DNA of 64,000 nt from CAVQCX01 sp963775335 (GCA_963775335.1 CAVZIJ010000002.1:372001-436000), one strand, 5' to 3'; positions 16,301 to 26,246 are shown, counted from the first letter of the stretch. Notes: generated from the letters alone by a model not told the origin. Program-made: numbers and translations.

Positions 16301-17284
16301 ATGAAGCTCATCGTCCAGATCCCCTGCTACAACGAGGAGCACACGCTGCCCGAAACCGTGCGAGATATCCCGCGCGAGATCCCGGGCGTCGATGAGGTGG
16401 AGATCCTGGTGATAGACGACGGGAGCACCGATCGCACGGTCGAGGTCGCCCGCTCCCTGGGGGTCGAGCACATCGTTCGCAACCGCCGCAACATGGGTCT
16501 CGCGCGCACTTTCCGGCGCGGCATCGACGCCTGCCTGCACGCCGGGGCGGACGTCATCGTCAACACCGACGGCGACAATCAATACGTCGGTGCCGACATC
16601 CCCAAGCTCATCGCCCCGATTCTCGAGGGGCGGGCGGACATCGTCGTAGGCGATCGCCAGACCGCGAAAATCCAGCACTTCTCCCCCGCGAAGAAGTTCC
16701 TGCAATGGATCGGCAGCGGTGTGGTCAGAAAGCTCGCCGGCATCTGGGTGCCGGACACGGTGAGCGGCTTTCGCGCCTTTTCCAGGGACGCGGCGATCCG
16801 GCTCAACATCGTCTCCTCATTCAGCTACACCATCGAGACGGTAATCCAGGCTGGCCGACGGGATATCGCGGTGGTCTCGGTGCCGATACGCACGAATCCC
16901 AAAACGCGGGACTCCAGACTATTCAAGAGCATCTCGCATTTTATCCGCAACTCCCTTGGAACCATGGTGCGGATGTATGCGATGTACAAACCGCTGCGGA
17001 TGTTCTTCTACATCGGGACGGTGCTGAGCCTGCTCGGCTTGCTCCCCATCGTGCGCTTTCTCGCCTACTACCTATTCGGCGAAGGCGAAGGGCACATCCA
17101 GTCCCTGGTGCTGGGTGGCGTGCTGCTGCTGATGGGCTTTGTGACTTATCTGGTCGGATTGGTGGCAGACCTCGTCTCTTTCAACCGGCAATTGTTGGAA
17201 ATGACGCTGGAGCGCGCCAGGCGTCTCGAGCTTGAGCGCTCGATCGGTCAGACCCGCGATTCCAAACGACCACAACAGCAATAA
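16301..17284 (+). CDS. Family 2 glycosyltransferase (polyprenyl-phosphate sugar transferase-like)
   Basis: The product has 327 residues from the ATG at 16301. The open frame reaches further upstream into the repeat array, which is not credible as coding. The N-terminus MKLIVQIPCYNEEHTLPETV, the LVIDDGSTDRT nucleotide-binding motif and NTDGDNQY are typical of the DPM1/DPG-synthase branch of GT2. Two hydrophobic segments near residues 230-300 (FFYIGTVLSLLGLLPIVRFL and LVLGGVLLLMGFVTYLVGLV) anchor it in the inner membrane. It overlaps the next glycosyltransferase start by one base (TAATG), and together they start the polysaccharide locus. Confidence 0.88.
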   Translation: MKLIVQIPCYNEEHTLPETVRDIPREIPGVDEVEILVIDDGSTDRTVEVARSLGVEHIVRNRRNMGLARTFRRGIDACLHAGADVIVNTDGDNQYVGADIPKLIAPILEGRADIVVGDRQTAKIQHFSPAKKFLQWIGSGVVRKLAGIWVPDTVSGFRAFSRDAAIRLNIVSSFSYTIETVIQAGRRDIAVVSVPIRTNPKTRDSRLFKSISHFIRNSLGTMVRMYAMYKPLRMFFYIGTVLSLLGLLPIVRFLAYYLFGEGEGHIQSLVLGGVLLLMGFVTYLVGLVADLVSFNRQLLEMTLERARRLELERSIGQTRDSKRPQQQ

Positions 17285-18447
17285 TGCGTATCCTCTGGTG
17301 GGGCACTTACGACAAAGGCAAGCCGCGGACCCGGATTATGCTGCGCGGGTTGCGCGAGCTTGGTATCGATGTCCAGGAATGCCATGTCGATGTGTGGACC
17401 GGTGTGGAGGACAAAACTCAGATCAAAGGATTCGGGCGGCGTCTCGTCACGCTCGCCCGATGGCTCTCCGCCTACCCCCGACTTCTCTACCGATACCTCC
17501 GCGCCCCGCCCCATGATGCCGTAGTCGTCGGCTATATGGGCCAACTCGACGTGCTGGTCCTTTGGCCGTTTGCCCGATTGCGGCGCGCTCCCGTTGTCTG
17601 GGACGCCTTTCTCTCCCTCTACAACACCATCGTTGAGGACCGCGCGCTGGTCGGCCGCCAAAACCCTATCGCTTGGGGATTGTACGCCCTGGAATGGCTG
17701 GGGTGCCGTGCTGCCCAGAGGGTGATTCTTGACACGGCTGCCCATGCCGCATACTTCCGAGAACGGTTCCGCCTCGATTCCAACCGCGTCGGGGTGGTAT
17801 TCGTTGGCACCGAGCCCGAGTATTTCCAAGCCCGCCAGGTTGGGGAGCCAACCCGGGATGGTCCGCCCCGGGTTCTGTTTTACGGACAGTTCATTCCTCT
17901 GCATGGCGTCGGGACCATCGTAGAGGCAGCGCGCCTGGCGGTGGACGACGATATAGAGTGGGTCCTGCTCGGCCGCGGCCAGGAGGAGGGACCCGTGCGC
18001 GCCACGCTGGCGTCCCATCCCCTGCCCAAGCTTCGATGGATTCCCTGGGTCGACTACCGGGAGCTTATCGACTGGATTCACTCAGCGGACGTTTGTCTCG
18101 GGATCTTCGGGGACACGGACAAGGCGGCCCGGGTTATCCCGAACAAGGTGTTCCAAGTGCTAAGTGCCGGCGCACCCCTCGTGACCAGGGACTCCCCCGC
18201 CATCCGCGAGCTGATCGGCTCCGCACGGCCAGGCATCGAATTGGTCCCTGCGGCTGATCCGTCCGCGCTGTATGCCGCCGTGAAACGCCTTGTCGCGCGG
18301 GGACCGGACCAGGCCGGGCCCTTTCATCAAGATCTAGAGCCGTTCATTCAACCGCGGGGAGTAGGTCATCAGCTATTCCGTGTTCTCGAGCAAGTCGTGC
18401 ATGACACCGCGCACGCCGCGGCGTCCGAGGCGGACACCAGGCAGTGA
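17284..18447 (+). CDS. Family 4 (GT-B) glycosyltransferase
   Basis: The product has 387 residues. The N-terminal domain starts MRILWWGTYDKGKPRTRIML. The C-terminal nucleotide-sugar-binding domain includes RVLFYGQFIPLHGVGTIVEAA and the segment DVCLGIFGDTDKAARVIPNKVFQVLSAG, where GT4 enzymes usually have the E-x7-E motif. It is coupled to the GT2 gene upstream by a one-base overlap. The sugar specificity cannot be read from the sequence. Confidence 0.85.
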   Translation: MRILWWGTYDKGKPRTRIMLRGLRELGIDVQECHVDVWTGVEDKTQIKGFGRRLVTLARWLSAYPRLLYRYLRAPPHDAVVVGYMGQLDVLVLWPFARLRRAPVVWDAFLSLYNTIVEDRALVGRQNPIAWGLYALEWLGCRAAQRVILDTAAHAAYFRERFRLDSNRVGVVFVGTEPEYFQARQVGEPTRDGPPRVLFYGQFIPLHGVGTIVEAARLAVDDDIEWVLLGRGQEEGPVRATLASHPLPKLRWIPWVDYRELIDWIHSADVCLGIFGDTDKAARVIPNKVFQVLSAGAPLVTRDSPAIRELIGSARPGIELVPAADPSALYAAVKRLVARGPDQAGPFHQDLEPFIQPRGVGHQLFRVLEQVVHDTAHAAASEADTRQ

Positions 18448-18831
18448 GGCTGGAGCGTCTTCCGTAATCTCACTGGGATGCGCCCTCAATTGGTCCGCCC
18501 TCAATCGCCCGAGCCTTCTCGATAGCCATACCACTGATGCCATGAGCTTCCAGGTCGACATTAGGGTCTGTGGGGCCAACCCGGCATTACTAACCACCGC
18601 GAGATGGCATCCGGGAACTGCGCGGTCCGGCGTGCTCGGCCCCGGCGGTACCAGCTCGGGCCATGAGCTCGCGAAGGGCGCTGCCTCTACCCCCGCCAGG
18701 GCAGGAGTCCCATCAACAGTGAGAGAACGTTCTCAAGGGTACCACTGCGCCCTGGCCCCGTTCTCGCGGACTCAGCCCGCAAAGCCGCCGCTCACGGACG
18801 GACAGTCAGGTAAGAGCTTCCAAGCAGGGCG
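18448..18831. other. Intergenic stretch of 384 bp, no gene recognised
   Basis: Only unconvincing short frames occur on either strand. The stretch separates two glycosyltransferases that point the same way, so a promoter for the second may lie here, but no clear -35/-10 pair was seen. Confidence 0.4.
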
Positions 18832-20115
18832 ATGAGCAGAACAGACCAGAGCAAAACGCGCCTGTTGGTGATCTCACCAACTTTCCCCTACCCATTGATC
18901 TCCGGGGGCAAACAGCGCATCTATTACGTACTGCGAGAGCTGTCTCGCAACCATGAGATCACGCTTCTGACGCTCGCCGAAGAAGGCGAAGACAATCCGG
19001 AAGCCCATGCGGCCCTGTCCTTCTTGCACCGCCTCGTGGCAGTTCCGATAAGCCAGAAACGCTACCGACAAGTTTTTCGGCTGCTAGCAAACGTACCCCG
19101 ATGGATCTTGGGCATGCCGGCCGAGGCGTTGGTGAAGCGTTCGCCCAAGCTCGTGCGTACGCTCCACCGTCTTTTGGCCGAGGGAAGCTTCGATGTCGTC
19201 CAAGTAGAGTTCAGCCAGTTCATTCCGCTGATCCGTCTCTGCACACGTCGTAATTTGCCCACGATCCTGGTAGCTCACGACATATCGTTCGTTTCCCAGC
19301 GCCGCAAGGCAGAGGTACGCTCGGGATTCATGCGACTGTTCTGGGCTCACGAAGCAAGCGCCATGGAGCGATTGGAGATCAAAGGGTGGCAGCAGGCCCG
19401 TCGTGTCGTAGCCATGTCTCAGGTCGATCGTCGGCATATTCTCGAGCGCGTCCGGACCGCCGAGGTCAACGTCGTGCCCAACGGCGTCGACACCAAAGCG
19501 CTCAAACCGCTACCGGAAGCCCCAGAGCCCACCCTCGTCTACGTCGGATGGATGCGCCACCTTCCGAATCGCGACGCGGTCTCCTGGTTCGTGCGCGAAA
19601 TCTGGCCGGAGATCCGCGCTCGAAACGGCGCCGTCCGCTTCGTCATCGTCGGGCAAGGGTTGGGCGGGAGTCTTCTTCAGGAGATCAGCGAGGACAACCG
19701 CATCGACTGTCTCGGCTTCGTCAGCGACATCGCCAATCTCGTGGGTAATGCCTGGGTTTCGGTGGTGCCGATCCGTATCGGCTCCGGATCACGCCTGAAG
19801 ATCCTCGAAGCCATGGCCCTTGGCACGCCTATCGTATCGACCCACGTGGGCTGCGAAGGCATCGAGGCACAGCAGGGCGAGCATCTCCTCACAGCCGACC
19901 ATCCTCAGGGGTTCGCGCAAGCGGTCCTCGATCTGCTCTCGGCACCGAATAGACGGGCCGGGCTCGCGATCCGAGCCCGACGGCTCGTCGAATCGACCTA
20001 CAGTTGGGATCGCATAGGCCTTCTCGCGGGGTCCTCGGTCTCGGCCGCTTGTCACCCGGCGCGGCGGCGCCCTTCGGGCGACAGCAATAAAGACACGGTG
20101 ACCCCCGGGGAGTAG
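18832..20115 (+). CDS. Family 4 (GT-B) glycosyltransferase
   Basis: The product has 427 residues. RLLVISPTFPYPLISGGKQR is the N-terminal Gly-rich loop of the GT-B fold. VNVVPNGVD and LVYVGWMRHLPNRDAVSWFV open the C-terminal domain. VVPIRIGSGSRLKILEAMALG carries the donor-binding E-A-M-A-L-G block. It resembles the sugar transferases found with PEP-CTERM/exosortase-type polysaccharide loci. The C-terminal 25 residues (HPARRRPSGDSN region) are low in complexity and may come from a frame slip or repeat insertion. Confidence 0.87.
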   Translation: MSRTDQSKTRLLVISPTFPYPLISGGKQRIYYVLRELSRNHEITLLTLAEEGEDNPEAHAALSFLHRLVAVPISQKRYRQVFRLLANVPRWILGMPAEALVKRSPKLVRTLHRLLAEGSFDVVQVEFSQFIPLIRLCTRRNLPTILVAHDISFVSQRRKAEVRSGFMRLFWAHEASAMERLEIKGWQQARRVVAMSQVDRRHILERVRTAEVNVVPNGVDTKALKPLPEAPEPTLVYVGWMRHLPNRDAVSWFVREIWPEIRARNGAVRFVIVGQGLGGSLLQEISEDNRIDCLGFVSDIANLVGNAWVSVVPIRIGSGSRLKILEAMALGTPIVSTHVGCEGIEAQQGEHLLTADHPQGFAQAVLDLLSAPNRRAGLAIRARRLVESTYSWDRIGLLAGSSVSAACHPARRRPSGDSNKDTVTPGE

Positions 20116-20124
20116 AGTGAGCAA

Positions 20125-20871
20125 ATGCTGAAACGTCTTCGCTACGCGATCAAAACGCTCCGCTGGAGGGATCTCGCACTCCATACAGGCCGTTGCCCGA
20201 TCTGTGGCCCTACCATCTTCATCCGGCTGTTCAAGGGGGGGTTCGGAACGCGCTGCGCAATCTGCGGATCAGCTGATAACACAATGGCGCTGGTCGCCAC
20301 GATAACAGAGCAGGTACCGGATCTGTCAAAACGACGAGCTCACATCGTTTCCACCGCAGGTCCTTTCTTCGACTGGCTGCAAAAGGGTAGCGGCGAGCTC
20401 TGGTGCTCCCAGTATTTCGACGGGGTCCCAGGGGGCGCCACGGTCGACGGGGTGCGTTGCGAGGACCTGCAGCGCCTTACCTACGAGGATTCCACCTTTG
20501 ACCTGGTCACCTCATCGGAGGTCCTGGAGCACGTTCCCGACGATCACGCGGCCTTCTGCGAAATGCGGCGCGTGTTGAAGCCGGGAGGGGCGCTCATTTT
20601 CACCGTACCAATGTCACTCGACGGACAGGCCACCGTGGAGCGCGCCCGCTTGACCGAAGACGGCAGCATCCGCCACCTCTTGACGCCCGAGTACCATGAC
20701 GATCCGATTCGCGGACGCATCCTCGCGTATCGGAATTACGGCCTTGACATCCTCGACCGGCTTCGCGCATCCGGCTACGTACATGCCGAGATCGTTACTA
20801 AGCCGAGCCCCACAGGACTTACCTGTTCACGCCCGGTAGTGGTCGCTCACGTCGGAGCGAGCCGAGATTGA
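20125..20871 (+). CDS. Class I SAM-dependent methyltransferase-like protein
   Basis: The product has 248 residues. VTSSEVLEHVPDDHAAFCEMRRVLKPGG (central motif and post-motif) is the standard methyltransferase 11 signature. Residues 25-55 contain two CxxC pairs (CPICG and CAICG), as in zinc-ribbon-containing sugar methyltransferases. The usual Gly-rich motif I (DxGxGxG) is weak or missing, replaced by HIVSTAGPFFDWLQKG, so SAM binding may differ. It follows the preceding GT gene by 9 bp and probably modifies a sugar in the same glycan. Confidence 0.75.
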   Translation: MLKRLRYAIKTLRWRDLALHTGRCPICGPTIFIRLFKGGFGTRCAICGSADNTMALVATITEQVPDLSKRRAHIVSTAGPFFDWLQKGSGELWCSQYFDGVPGGATVDGVRCEDLQRLTYEDSTFDLVTSSEVLEHVPDDHAAFCEMRRVLKPGGALIFTVPMSLDGQATVERARLTEDGSIRHLLTPEYHDDPIRGRILAYRNYGLDILDRLRASGYVHAEIVTKPSPTGLTCSRPVVVAHVGASRD

Positions 20872-21102
20872 CACCGCACCTCGGTACCTCAATTCCGGCG
20901 AATCCCAGACGGCGAGACACCCACTGGGTACACTATGACGGCTCTGCCGGCCATCCCGCCGCTAACTGCAATGCTCGGACAGGATGACCGATCAGAGGCC
21001 TCGGGACCTGGCGGCAGCCGGTTCCGGCAACGGGAGACTCGACCGGAGCAGCCTCCGCCCGTACGCCCCGCCGCGGGCCCGGGCAGGGCGATCGCAACCT
21101 AG

Positions 21103-22666
21103 CAGCCTGTCGGACTTTCGCTCTGTTGCCGGTAGAATTGGGCATCGCCCGTGGAGTCTGAACGCATGAGTCGTTTTCGTCCGATCGATCGTGGGACCGA
21201 TTACTTGCTGCCCCCCTCGGTCCAGGACTGGCTGCCCGAGTCCCACCTGGCCCGCTACGTGGTGGATGTGGTCGAAGCACTGGATCTGTCGGAGCTGGAG
21301 CGAGCCTATGCGGGCCGTGGTAGTGACGCCTACCACCCGGCCCTGCTGTTGTCACTGCTGATCTATGGCTACGCCACGGGTACGCATTCCAGCCGCAAGA
21401 TCGAGCGGGCCACCTACGACTCGCTGGCCTTTCGGTTCATTGCCTGCGACCAACACCCCGACCATGACACACTGGCCAACTTCCGGCGGCGCTTCGGCGA
21501 GCAGTTCGCCGGGATCTTCGTGCAGGTGCTGGAAGTGGCGCGCGAGAACCCGCTTTCACGCTTTGGCACGGTGAGCCTGGACGGGACCAAGATCCACGCC
21601 AGTGCCTCGCGCCACAGCGCCTTGTCATATGGACATGCCGAGCAGGTCGAAGCCCAGCTGCGGGCCGAGGTCCAGGAGATGTTGGCGCTGGCCGAAGCGG
21701 CCGACCAGAGCAGTCTGCCCGATGGGCTTGAGCTACCGGCAGAGATGCAGCGACGCGAGCAGCGACTGGACGCTATCGAGGCGGCGAAGGCCACGATTGA
21801 GGCACGGGCCCGGGAGCGCTTCGAGCGCGAGCAGGCCGAGTATCAGGCCAATCTGGCCAAACGCGAGGCCAAGGAAGCAACCACCGGCAAGAAGCCCGGC
21901 GGCCCGCCGCCCACGCCGCCGCAGGCAGGTCCGCGCCCGAAGGATCAGGTCAATTTGACCGACGAAGACTCCCGCATCATGAAGATGGCAGGGGACGGAT
22001 TCGAGCAGTGCTACAACGCCCAGGCGATGGTGGACACCGAGTCCATGTTGGTCATGGTCGCGCATGTGACCCAAGCGGCCGACGACAAGGAGCAAGTTGA
22101 GCCGATGGTAGAGAAGCTCCAAGCGCTGCCGGCTGGATTGGGCCAAGCCGAGACGGTCCTCGGCGATGCCGGCTACTTCAGCGAAAACAATGTCCAGGCC
22201 TGTCAGAGGGCGGGTATCGAGCCGCTGATTGCCCCAGGGCGCGAGGGCCATCATCCGCACTGGCGCGAGCGTTCCGAAGAGCCGGCGCCGTTGTCGGAGC
22301 CGAGCACGGCAGTCGCCCAGATGAAGCGTGCGCTCAAGACCCAGCGCGGGCGAGCCACCTACGCGCTACGCAAGCAAACGGTCGAGCCGGTGTTCGGCAT
22401 CATCAATTCGGTGCTGGGCTTTCGCCAGTTCTCGTTGCGTGGGCTAAAAGCGGTCGGAGAGGAGTGGACCCTGGTCTGCCTCGCGTGGAATCTGAAACGC
22501 ATGGCCGTATTGCGCCCAAAATCCGCCCAATTGGCCTGAAATGCGGCGAAATACGCTCGATTCCGTCGAAACCGCGGGAGAAAAGCGAAAACTCCGCACC
22601 CGAATGGTGCAATATTTGCCGCAGGGCCGTTTTGCCCCGCCGATAAACTTCAAGTCCGACAGGCTG
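21103..22666 (+). mobile_element. IS1182-family insertion sequence, 1564 bp
   Basis: The terminal repeats CAGCCTGTCGGACTT (21103-21117) and AAGTCCGACAGGCTG (22652-22666) match perfectly as inverted repeats of 15 bp. CTAG occurs directly outside both ends (21099-21102 and 22667-22670), consistent with a 4-bp target duplication. The element holds one transposase gene and lies in the leader of the following glycosyltransferase gene. It appears complete. Confidence 0.88.
21166..22539 (+). CDS. IS1182-family transposase
   Basis: The product has 457 residues from the ATG at 21166. The N-terminus SRFRPIDRGTDYLLPPSVQD and the block FRFIACDQHPDHDTLANFRR are typical of the family. SLDGTKIHASASRHSALSYG holds the first catalytic Asp, LGDAGYFSENN the second. 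The C-terminal RKQTVEPVFGIINSVLGFRQ holds the Glu of the DDE triad. The frame is intact. A coiled-coil, Lys/Glu-rich insert occupies residues 170-260. Confidence 0.93.
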   Translation: MSRFRPIDRGTDYLLPPSVQDWLPESHLARYVVDVVEALDLSELERAYAGRGSDAYHPALLLSLLIYGYATGTHSSRKIERATYDSLAFRFIACDQHPDHDTLANFRRRFGEQFAGIFVQVLEVARENPLSRFGTVSLDGTKIHASASRHSALSYGHAEQVEAQLRAEVQEMLALAEAADQSSLPDGLELPAEMQRREQRLDAIEAAKATIEARARERFEREQAEYQANLAKREAKEATTGKKPGGPPPTPPQAGPRPKDQVNLTDEDSRIMKMAGDGFEQCYNAQAMVDTESMLVMVAHVTQAADDKEQVEPMVEKLQALPAGLGQAETVLGDAGYFSENNVQACQRAGIEPLIAPGREGHHPHWRERSEEPAPLSEPSTAVAQMKRALKTQRGRATYALRKQTVEPVFGIINSVLGFRQFSLRGLKAVGEEWTLVCLAWNLKRMAVLRPKSAQLA

Positions 22667-22695
22667 CTAGGACCGTAATCCGGAGAGACACTGGC

Positions 22696-23640
22696 ATGTA
22701 CGGGCTCAACTGTTCGGTCATCGTCTGCACGTACAACCGCGCGGAGAGCTTGCGGACCACCCTGGGAATACTGGGCGGGCAGGACTACGCCGATGGAGAC
22801 CTTGAGATCCTGGTTGTCGACAACAACTCCCAGGACCATACCCGCCAAGTTGTAGAGCACGCGGCCCGCCGCAGCCCGGTGCCGGTGCGTTACCATTTCG
22901 AGCCCAGGCAAGGGCTCTCACGCGCCCGGAACGCCGGGATCGGTGTCGCGCGCGGAGAAATTATCGCGTTCATTGACGACGACGCCTATCCTAGAGGAGC
23001 CGACTGGGCGTACCGGCTAGCGTCGACGTTCGAGGACCCGACTGTCGGCGCGGCCGGCGGCGACGCCGAGCCGATCTGGCCGGACCGGGGCCGGCCAGAC
23101 TGGCTCCACAACAGGCTGCTTAATTACCTGGGAGTCGTCCGCTTCTCCTATGGCACAGTCACGGACCTGAAGTATCCGCACTTTCCTTACGGGGTGAACA
23201 TCTCCTTCCGACGTGAGTTACTCGAGACGATCGGTGGATTCCTCGAATCCGCCGGTCGCCAAGGAGACGTACTGCTCTCGGGCGAGGAAATCGAGTTGTG
23301 CCGTCGTGTGTGCGAGGCGGGCAGGCGCGTCGTTTACGTCCCGGGCGCTGCTGTTCATCACGTTATGGCGCCAGGTCGTCTCACCCGCGAGTGGTTCCTC
23401 AGGCGCGCTCGATTTCAGGGGGTAACCAAGGCCCACCTGGAAGCTCGCGCCTGGGTCGTCCCGAGGCTGCTGAAGCGAGGTATGGTATTAGGGGCGAGCA
23501 TCGCGGCTACGCCGGTGCTGCGCCTGAGTCACGCGGAGGGCTTGGCAATGGTCGCTCGCTGTAAGGCCGCGATGTCCTGGGCCTACCTGAAGACCAGCGT
23601 TGGTGCCTGTCCGGGGGCCGGGCCGACGTCCGCCCGCTGA
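22696..23640 (+). CDS. Family 2 glycosyltransferase
   Basis: The product has 314 residues. SVIVCTYNRAESLRTTLGIL and ILVVDNNSQDHT form the nucleotide-binding N-terminal half. AFIDDDAYP is the DxD-like motif (DDD) of GT2. SGEEIELCRRVCEAGRRVVY holds the E-x-E/D-type catalytic base region, followed by HHVMAPGRLTREWFLRRARF. It begins 26 bp after the right CTAG of the IS1182 element, so its original leader has been separated from upstream genes. Confidence 0.88.
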   Translation: MYGLNCSVIVCTYNRAESLRTTLGILGGQDYADGDLEILVVDNNSQDHTRQVVEHAARRSPVPVRYHFEPRQGLSRARNAGIGVARGEIIAFIDDDAYPRGADWAYRLASTFEDPTVGAAGGDAEPIWPDRGRPDWLHNRLLNYLGVVRFSYGTVTDLKYPHFPYGVNISFRRELLETIGGFLESAGRQGDVLLSGEEIELCRRVCEAGRRVVYVPGAAVHHVMAPGRLTREWFLRRARFQGVTKAHLEARAWVVPRLLKRGMVLGASIAATPVLRLSHAEGLAMVARCKAAMSWAYLKTSVGACPGAGPTSAR

Positions 23641-23792
23641 GGCTGACCAGAGGCGTTGCGGCGAGCGCCTGCACTCCGCTGAGCGTGGACTGCGCGCAGC
23701 TCCGGGGCCGCACAGCGCAAGTGGTCCGGGCACCAAGCCGGCCAGGCGACCTGGCATCGCCCCGGCCGGCAGGGCGAGCACGGCTTGCGCTC

Positions 23793-25340
23793 TCAGAGTC
23801 CTATGCCTGAAAGGGGTCGCCCGTCGAGCTGGGGCGGACTGTCCACACCGAGCAGGCGCAGAACCGTCGGGGCAATATCGAGCACGTTCGCGTCCGGCAA
23901 CCGCTTCCCCGCTGGCACGCCAGGACCGACAATCCACAGACGGGATTCTGCGGTGTGGTCCCCGGTTCTCGGAAGGTGCGGGTGATAGACGGGTACATGC
24001 ACCTGACCCACTGCCGGCGACTCGCAGTCTTCCAGGTAGCCTAGATCTGTGCGGAACAAAACCATGAGATCTGGTACGTCGGGATGATGGCCGGGACCGA
24101 AGGCCTCGGTCGCAGTCACCACACGATCAACGATAGGTTCGCCCGAGCCAGGCTGACGCAGCGCTCCCAGCTCGCGCCGCAATGTCTCGATCAAGGCATC
24201 CGCCTCCGCACCCGCCTCGACGCGGCCAAAGGGCTCTCGCCCCTTCAGGTTGATGCGAATCGCCCCACACCGATTGTTGCGGAGCGCCACAGCGCGAGTA
24301 CGTCGCGATTGCAGCGGGGAGAGTAGGCAGCCCGCCCCACTCTGCAGTCGGCGCACCAACGATTTGTCCGCCAAGCGGTGCAACAGGGGCTGCCAACGCT
24401 GCGGCAGATAGCCGACCCTTCTCTGCAGCCAGCGCGTCGGGCTGACGCCTCGGGCGTTACCGGCATCCGAGCTCATCCCCAGACACCGCAGTACATCGGG
24501 AAGAAGCTGTGGACCACCCCGGTAGCGGCCCATGCCATGGCTCGTGAAAACCATGACGTACGCGCCCGGCCCGGCAGCGTCGATGAGCCGACCGATGCCG
24601 GAATCGATCTCGCCGTAGACATCCCGAATCGCCGCTCGCAGGTGGCGGGGCGCCGCCCTGTCGAAGCCACGGTCGGTTTGATCGCCGAAATGCCAGAACT
24701 GGTGGCCCACGCAATGGGTCTCGCCGTAGGCGGCCGTGAAAAGGTCCCAGTGCTGCTCTCCGATGATGTCGAGCATCAGACGGGTCTTTCGGCGAGCGCC
24801 GTCCAGCAGCCCGCCCAGAAGCCGCTCATAGCCGGCGGTGCACTCCCCGTGAGTGTCACAGGCCGTGACCGGATGGTCACCGTAGCCAAGCCGGATGCGG
24901 CGAAGCAGCTCGGGCGGGTCGCTGGCGATGGCAAAATTACGATCGTGAAGCCCCCACTCGAACAACTGCACTCCGTTCAGCGACGGACAACGCACTGTCT
25001 GTGGCAGGTCGATGACGGCGACCCGTCTGCCCGCCCGGCTCGCAATACTCCAATAGTAGCGCTCCGGATCAACCTCTTCGGCCCCGACCGGGCGAGGCAT
25101 CGCCTCGCCCGTGTGAAGCTGTCGGGGGTGATAGTAAAGGGGCGCCTTGCCACAGGACCGACCCGAGGCGATCTCGGGCCAGATCGCCCCCGGCAGGGTC
25201 TCCAGGGAGTTTCCCATCCGGCACACTGCCCCCTCCCGCGCCAGCCGGGCGAACGTGGGGAGCTCGCCGCTCGCCGCCCAGAGCTCTATCAGCGTCGCTT
25301 CCGCAGCATCGAGCCCAATCAACAGGACCCCGGCAGTCAT
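23793..25340 (-). CDS. Alkaline-phosphatase-superfamily hydrolase (type I phosphodiesterase-like)
   Basis: The product has 515 residues. GVLLIGLDAAEATLIELW is the first metal-binding Asp block of the superfamily. LETLPGAIWPEIASG is the expected place of the nucleophile. VMVFTSHGMG and the late HVPVYHPHLPRTGDHT carry further metal ligands. There is no signal peptide, so the enzyme appears cytoplasmic. Proteins of this kind occur in capsule and exopolysaccharide loci, where they may release or transfer phospho-substituents. It is the furthest-downstream member of a minus-strand group with the methyltransferase and GT2 genes at 25554 and 26417. Confidence 0.78.
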   Translation of the reverse strand: MTAGVLLIGLDAAEATLIELWAASGELPTFARLAREGAVCRMGNSLETLPGAIWPEIASGRSCGKAPLYYHPRQLHTGEAMPRPVGAEEVDPERYYWSIASRAGRRVAVIDLPQTVRCPSLNGVQLFEWGLHDRNFAIASDPPELLRRIRLGYGDHPVTACDTHGECTAGYERLLGGLLDGARRKTRLMLDIIGEQHWDLFTAAYGETHCVGHQFWHFGDQTDRGFDRAAPRHLRAAIRDVYGEIDSGIGRLIDAAGPGAYVMVFTSHGMGRYRGGPQLLPDVLRCLGMSSDAGNARGVSPTRWLQRRVGYLPQRWQPLLHRLADKSLVRRLQSGAGCLLSPLQSRRTRAVALRNNRCGAIRINLKGREPFGRVEAGAEADALIETLRRELGALRQPGSGEPIVDRVVTATEAFGPGHHPDVPDLMVLFRTDLGYLEDCESPAVGQVHVPVYHPHLPRTGDHTAESRLWIVGPGVPAGKRLPDANVLDIAPTVLRLLGVDSPPQLDGRPLSGIGL

Positions 25341-25553
25341 TGGTGATCAACAGAGCGCCAATGGAGACGGGCGGCGAAAGCCGGGAAGTCGCCACGCGGC
25401 GACACCAGCATCGGAGAGCGAGTCCGAGCCCCAGCGCGCGCGCCATTGAAGGCGCGGGGCTTGCCAGGCGTCCTAGCCTCGACGCTGATCACGGACAACG
25501 GGGTTGACACCGAGAAGCACCGACCCCCACCGCCCGAGCCCGTCGCGCCCAGA

Positions 25554-26246
25554 TCATCGTGTCCGGCTCCACCAGCGCCGGGCGGCCCGAGCGAGTTTAT
25601 ACAACCGACCATGCAGCAGAAGATCCACCGCCCGTCGCAGATTGGACGCAGCCTGACGCCTGCGGCTCCTCGTCACGATGTAGGGTTGACCATCCCACTC
25701 GCTCAGTCGAAACGCCGTGGTGAGCCGAAACGCGCTGGTACGCCCCCAGAAATCCTTTTCTTCCGTCCACGCCGGCTCCAGACGCAGGAAGTCCCTGAGA
25801 ACGGCTCCTGTCTCCAACTGACAGTCGTCCACGATCACTCGCCCTCCGACCCGCAAGCGCGGTGCCGTGTAGCGCCAATCTATATACGGGACCGGGAACC
25901 CGTGTCCCCCGTCAATCAACACGAGGTCGAGCTCCGGCAACATCATCTTCGGCAGAACGGCGTCCGAGAAATCGACGACGAACTCGATCCGATCCGTCGA
26001 TATCCCATTTTCGCCGCAAAATACCTTGACCCGCTCGACCTCCTCCGCTGAAGGCGCGACGGTAATGTGCTTGGAGCCCCGCATCGCGAAGATGACCGTA
26101 CTCAATCCGATCCCGGTCTCAAGAGTGTGATGGTCAGGGCAAACCGCATCGAACAAAAATTTGGCCACGTCTTCATGGATCGCCCACGTCAACGTGCCGC
26201 CCTGATGGACGTGCAGTTTCGTTCGAAGCAGCGTCTCAAGATCCAT
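25554..26246 (-). CDS. Class I SAM-dependent methyltransferase
   Basis: The product has 230 residues from the ATG at 26246. A GTG at 26273 would add 9 residues. HHTLETGIGLSTVIFAM is the SAM-binding motif I variant, and LDLVLIDGGHGFPVPYIDW carries the IDGxH block seen in O-methyltransferase 24-like enzymes. The protein ends in an Arg-rich tail. It sits between an AlkP-type hydrolase and a GT2 gene on the same strand. The substrate is probably a sugar or a sugar-bound group, judged by location. Confidence 0.75.
   Translation of the reverse strand: MDLETLLRTKLHVHQGGTLTWAIHEDVAKFLFDAVCPDHHTLETGIGLSTVIFAMRGSKHITVAPSAEEVERVKVFCGENGISTDRIEFVVDFSDAVLPKMMLPELDLVLIDGGHGFPVPYIDWRYTAPRLRVGGRVIVDDCQLETGAVLRDFLRLEPAWTEEKDFWGRTSAFRLTTAFRLSEWDGQPYIVTRSRRRQAASNLRRAVDLLLHGRLYKLARAARRWWSRTR

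Noticed and set aside
24378..25346. A 322-residue frame opposite the AlkP-type hydrolase
   Set aside because: The hydrolase on the other strand has clear family motifs. This one has none.
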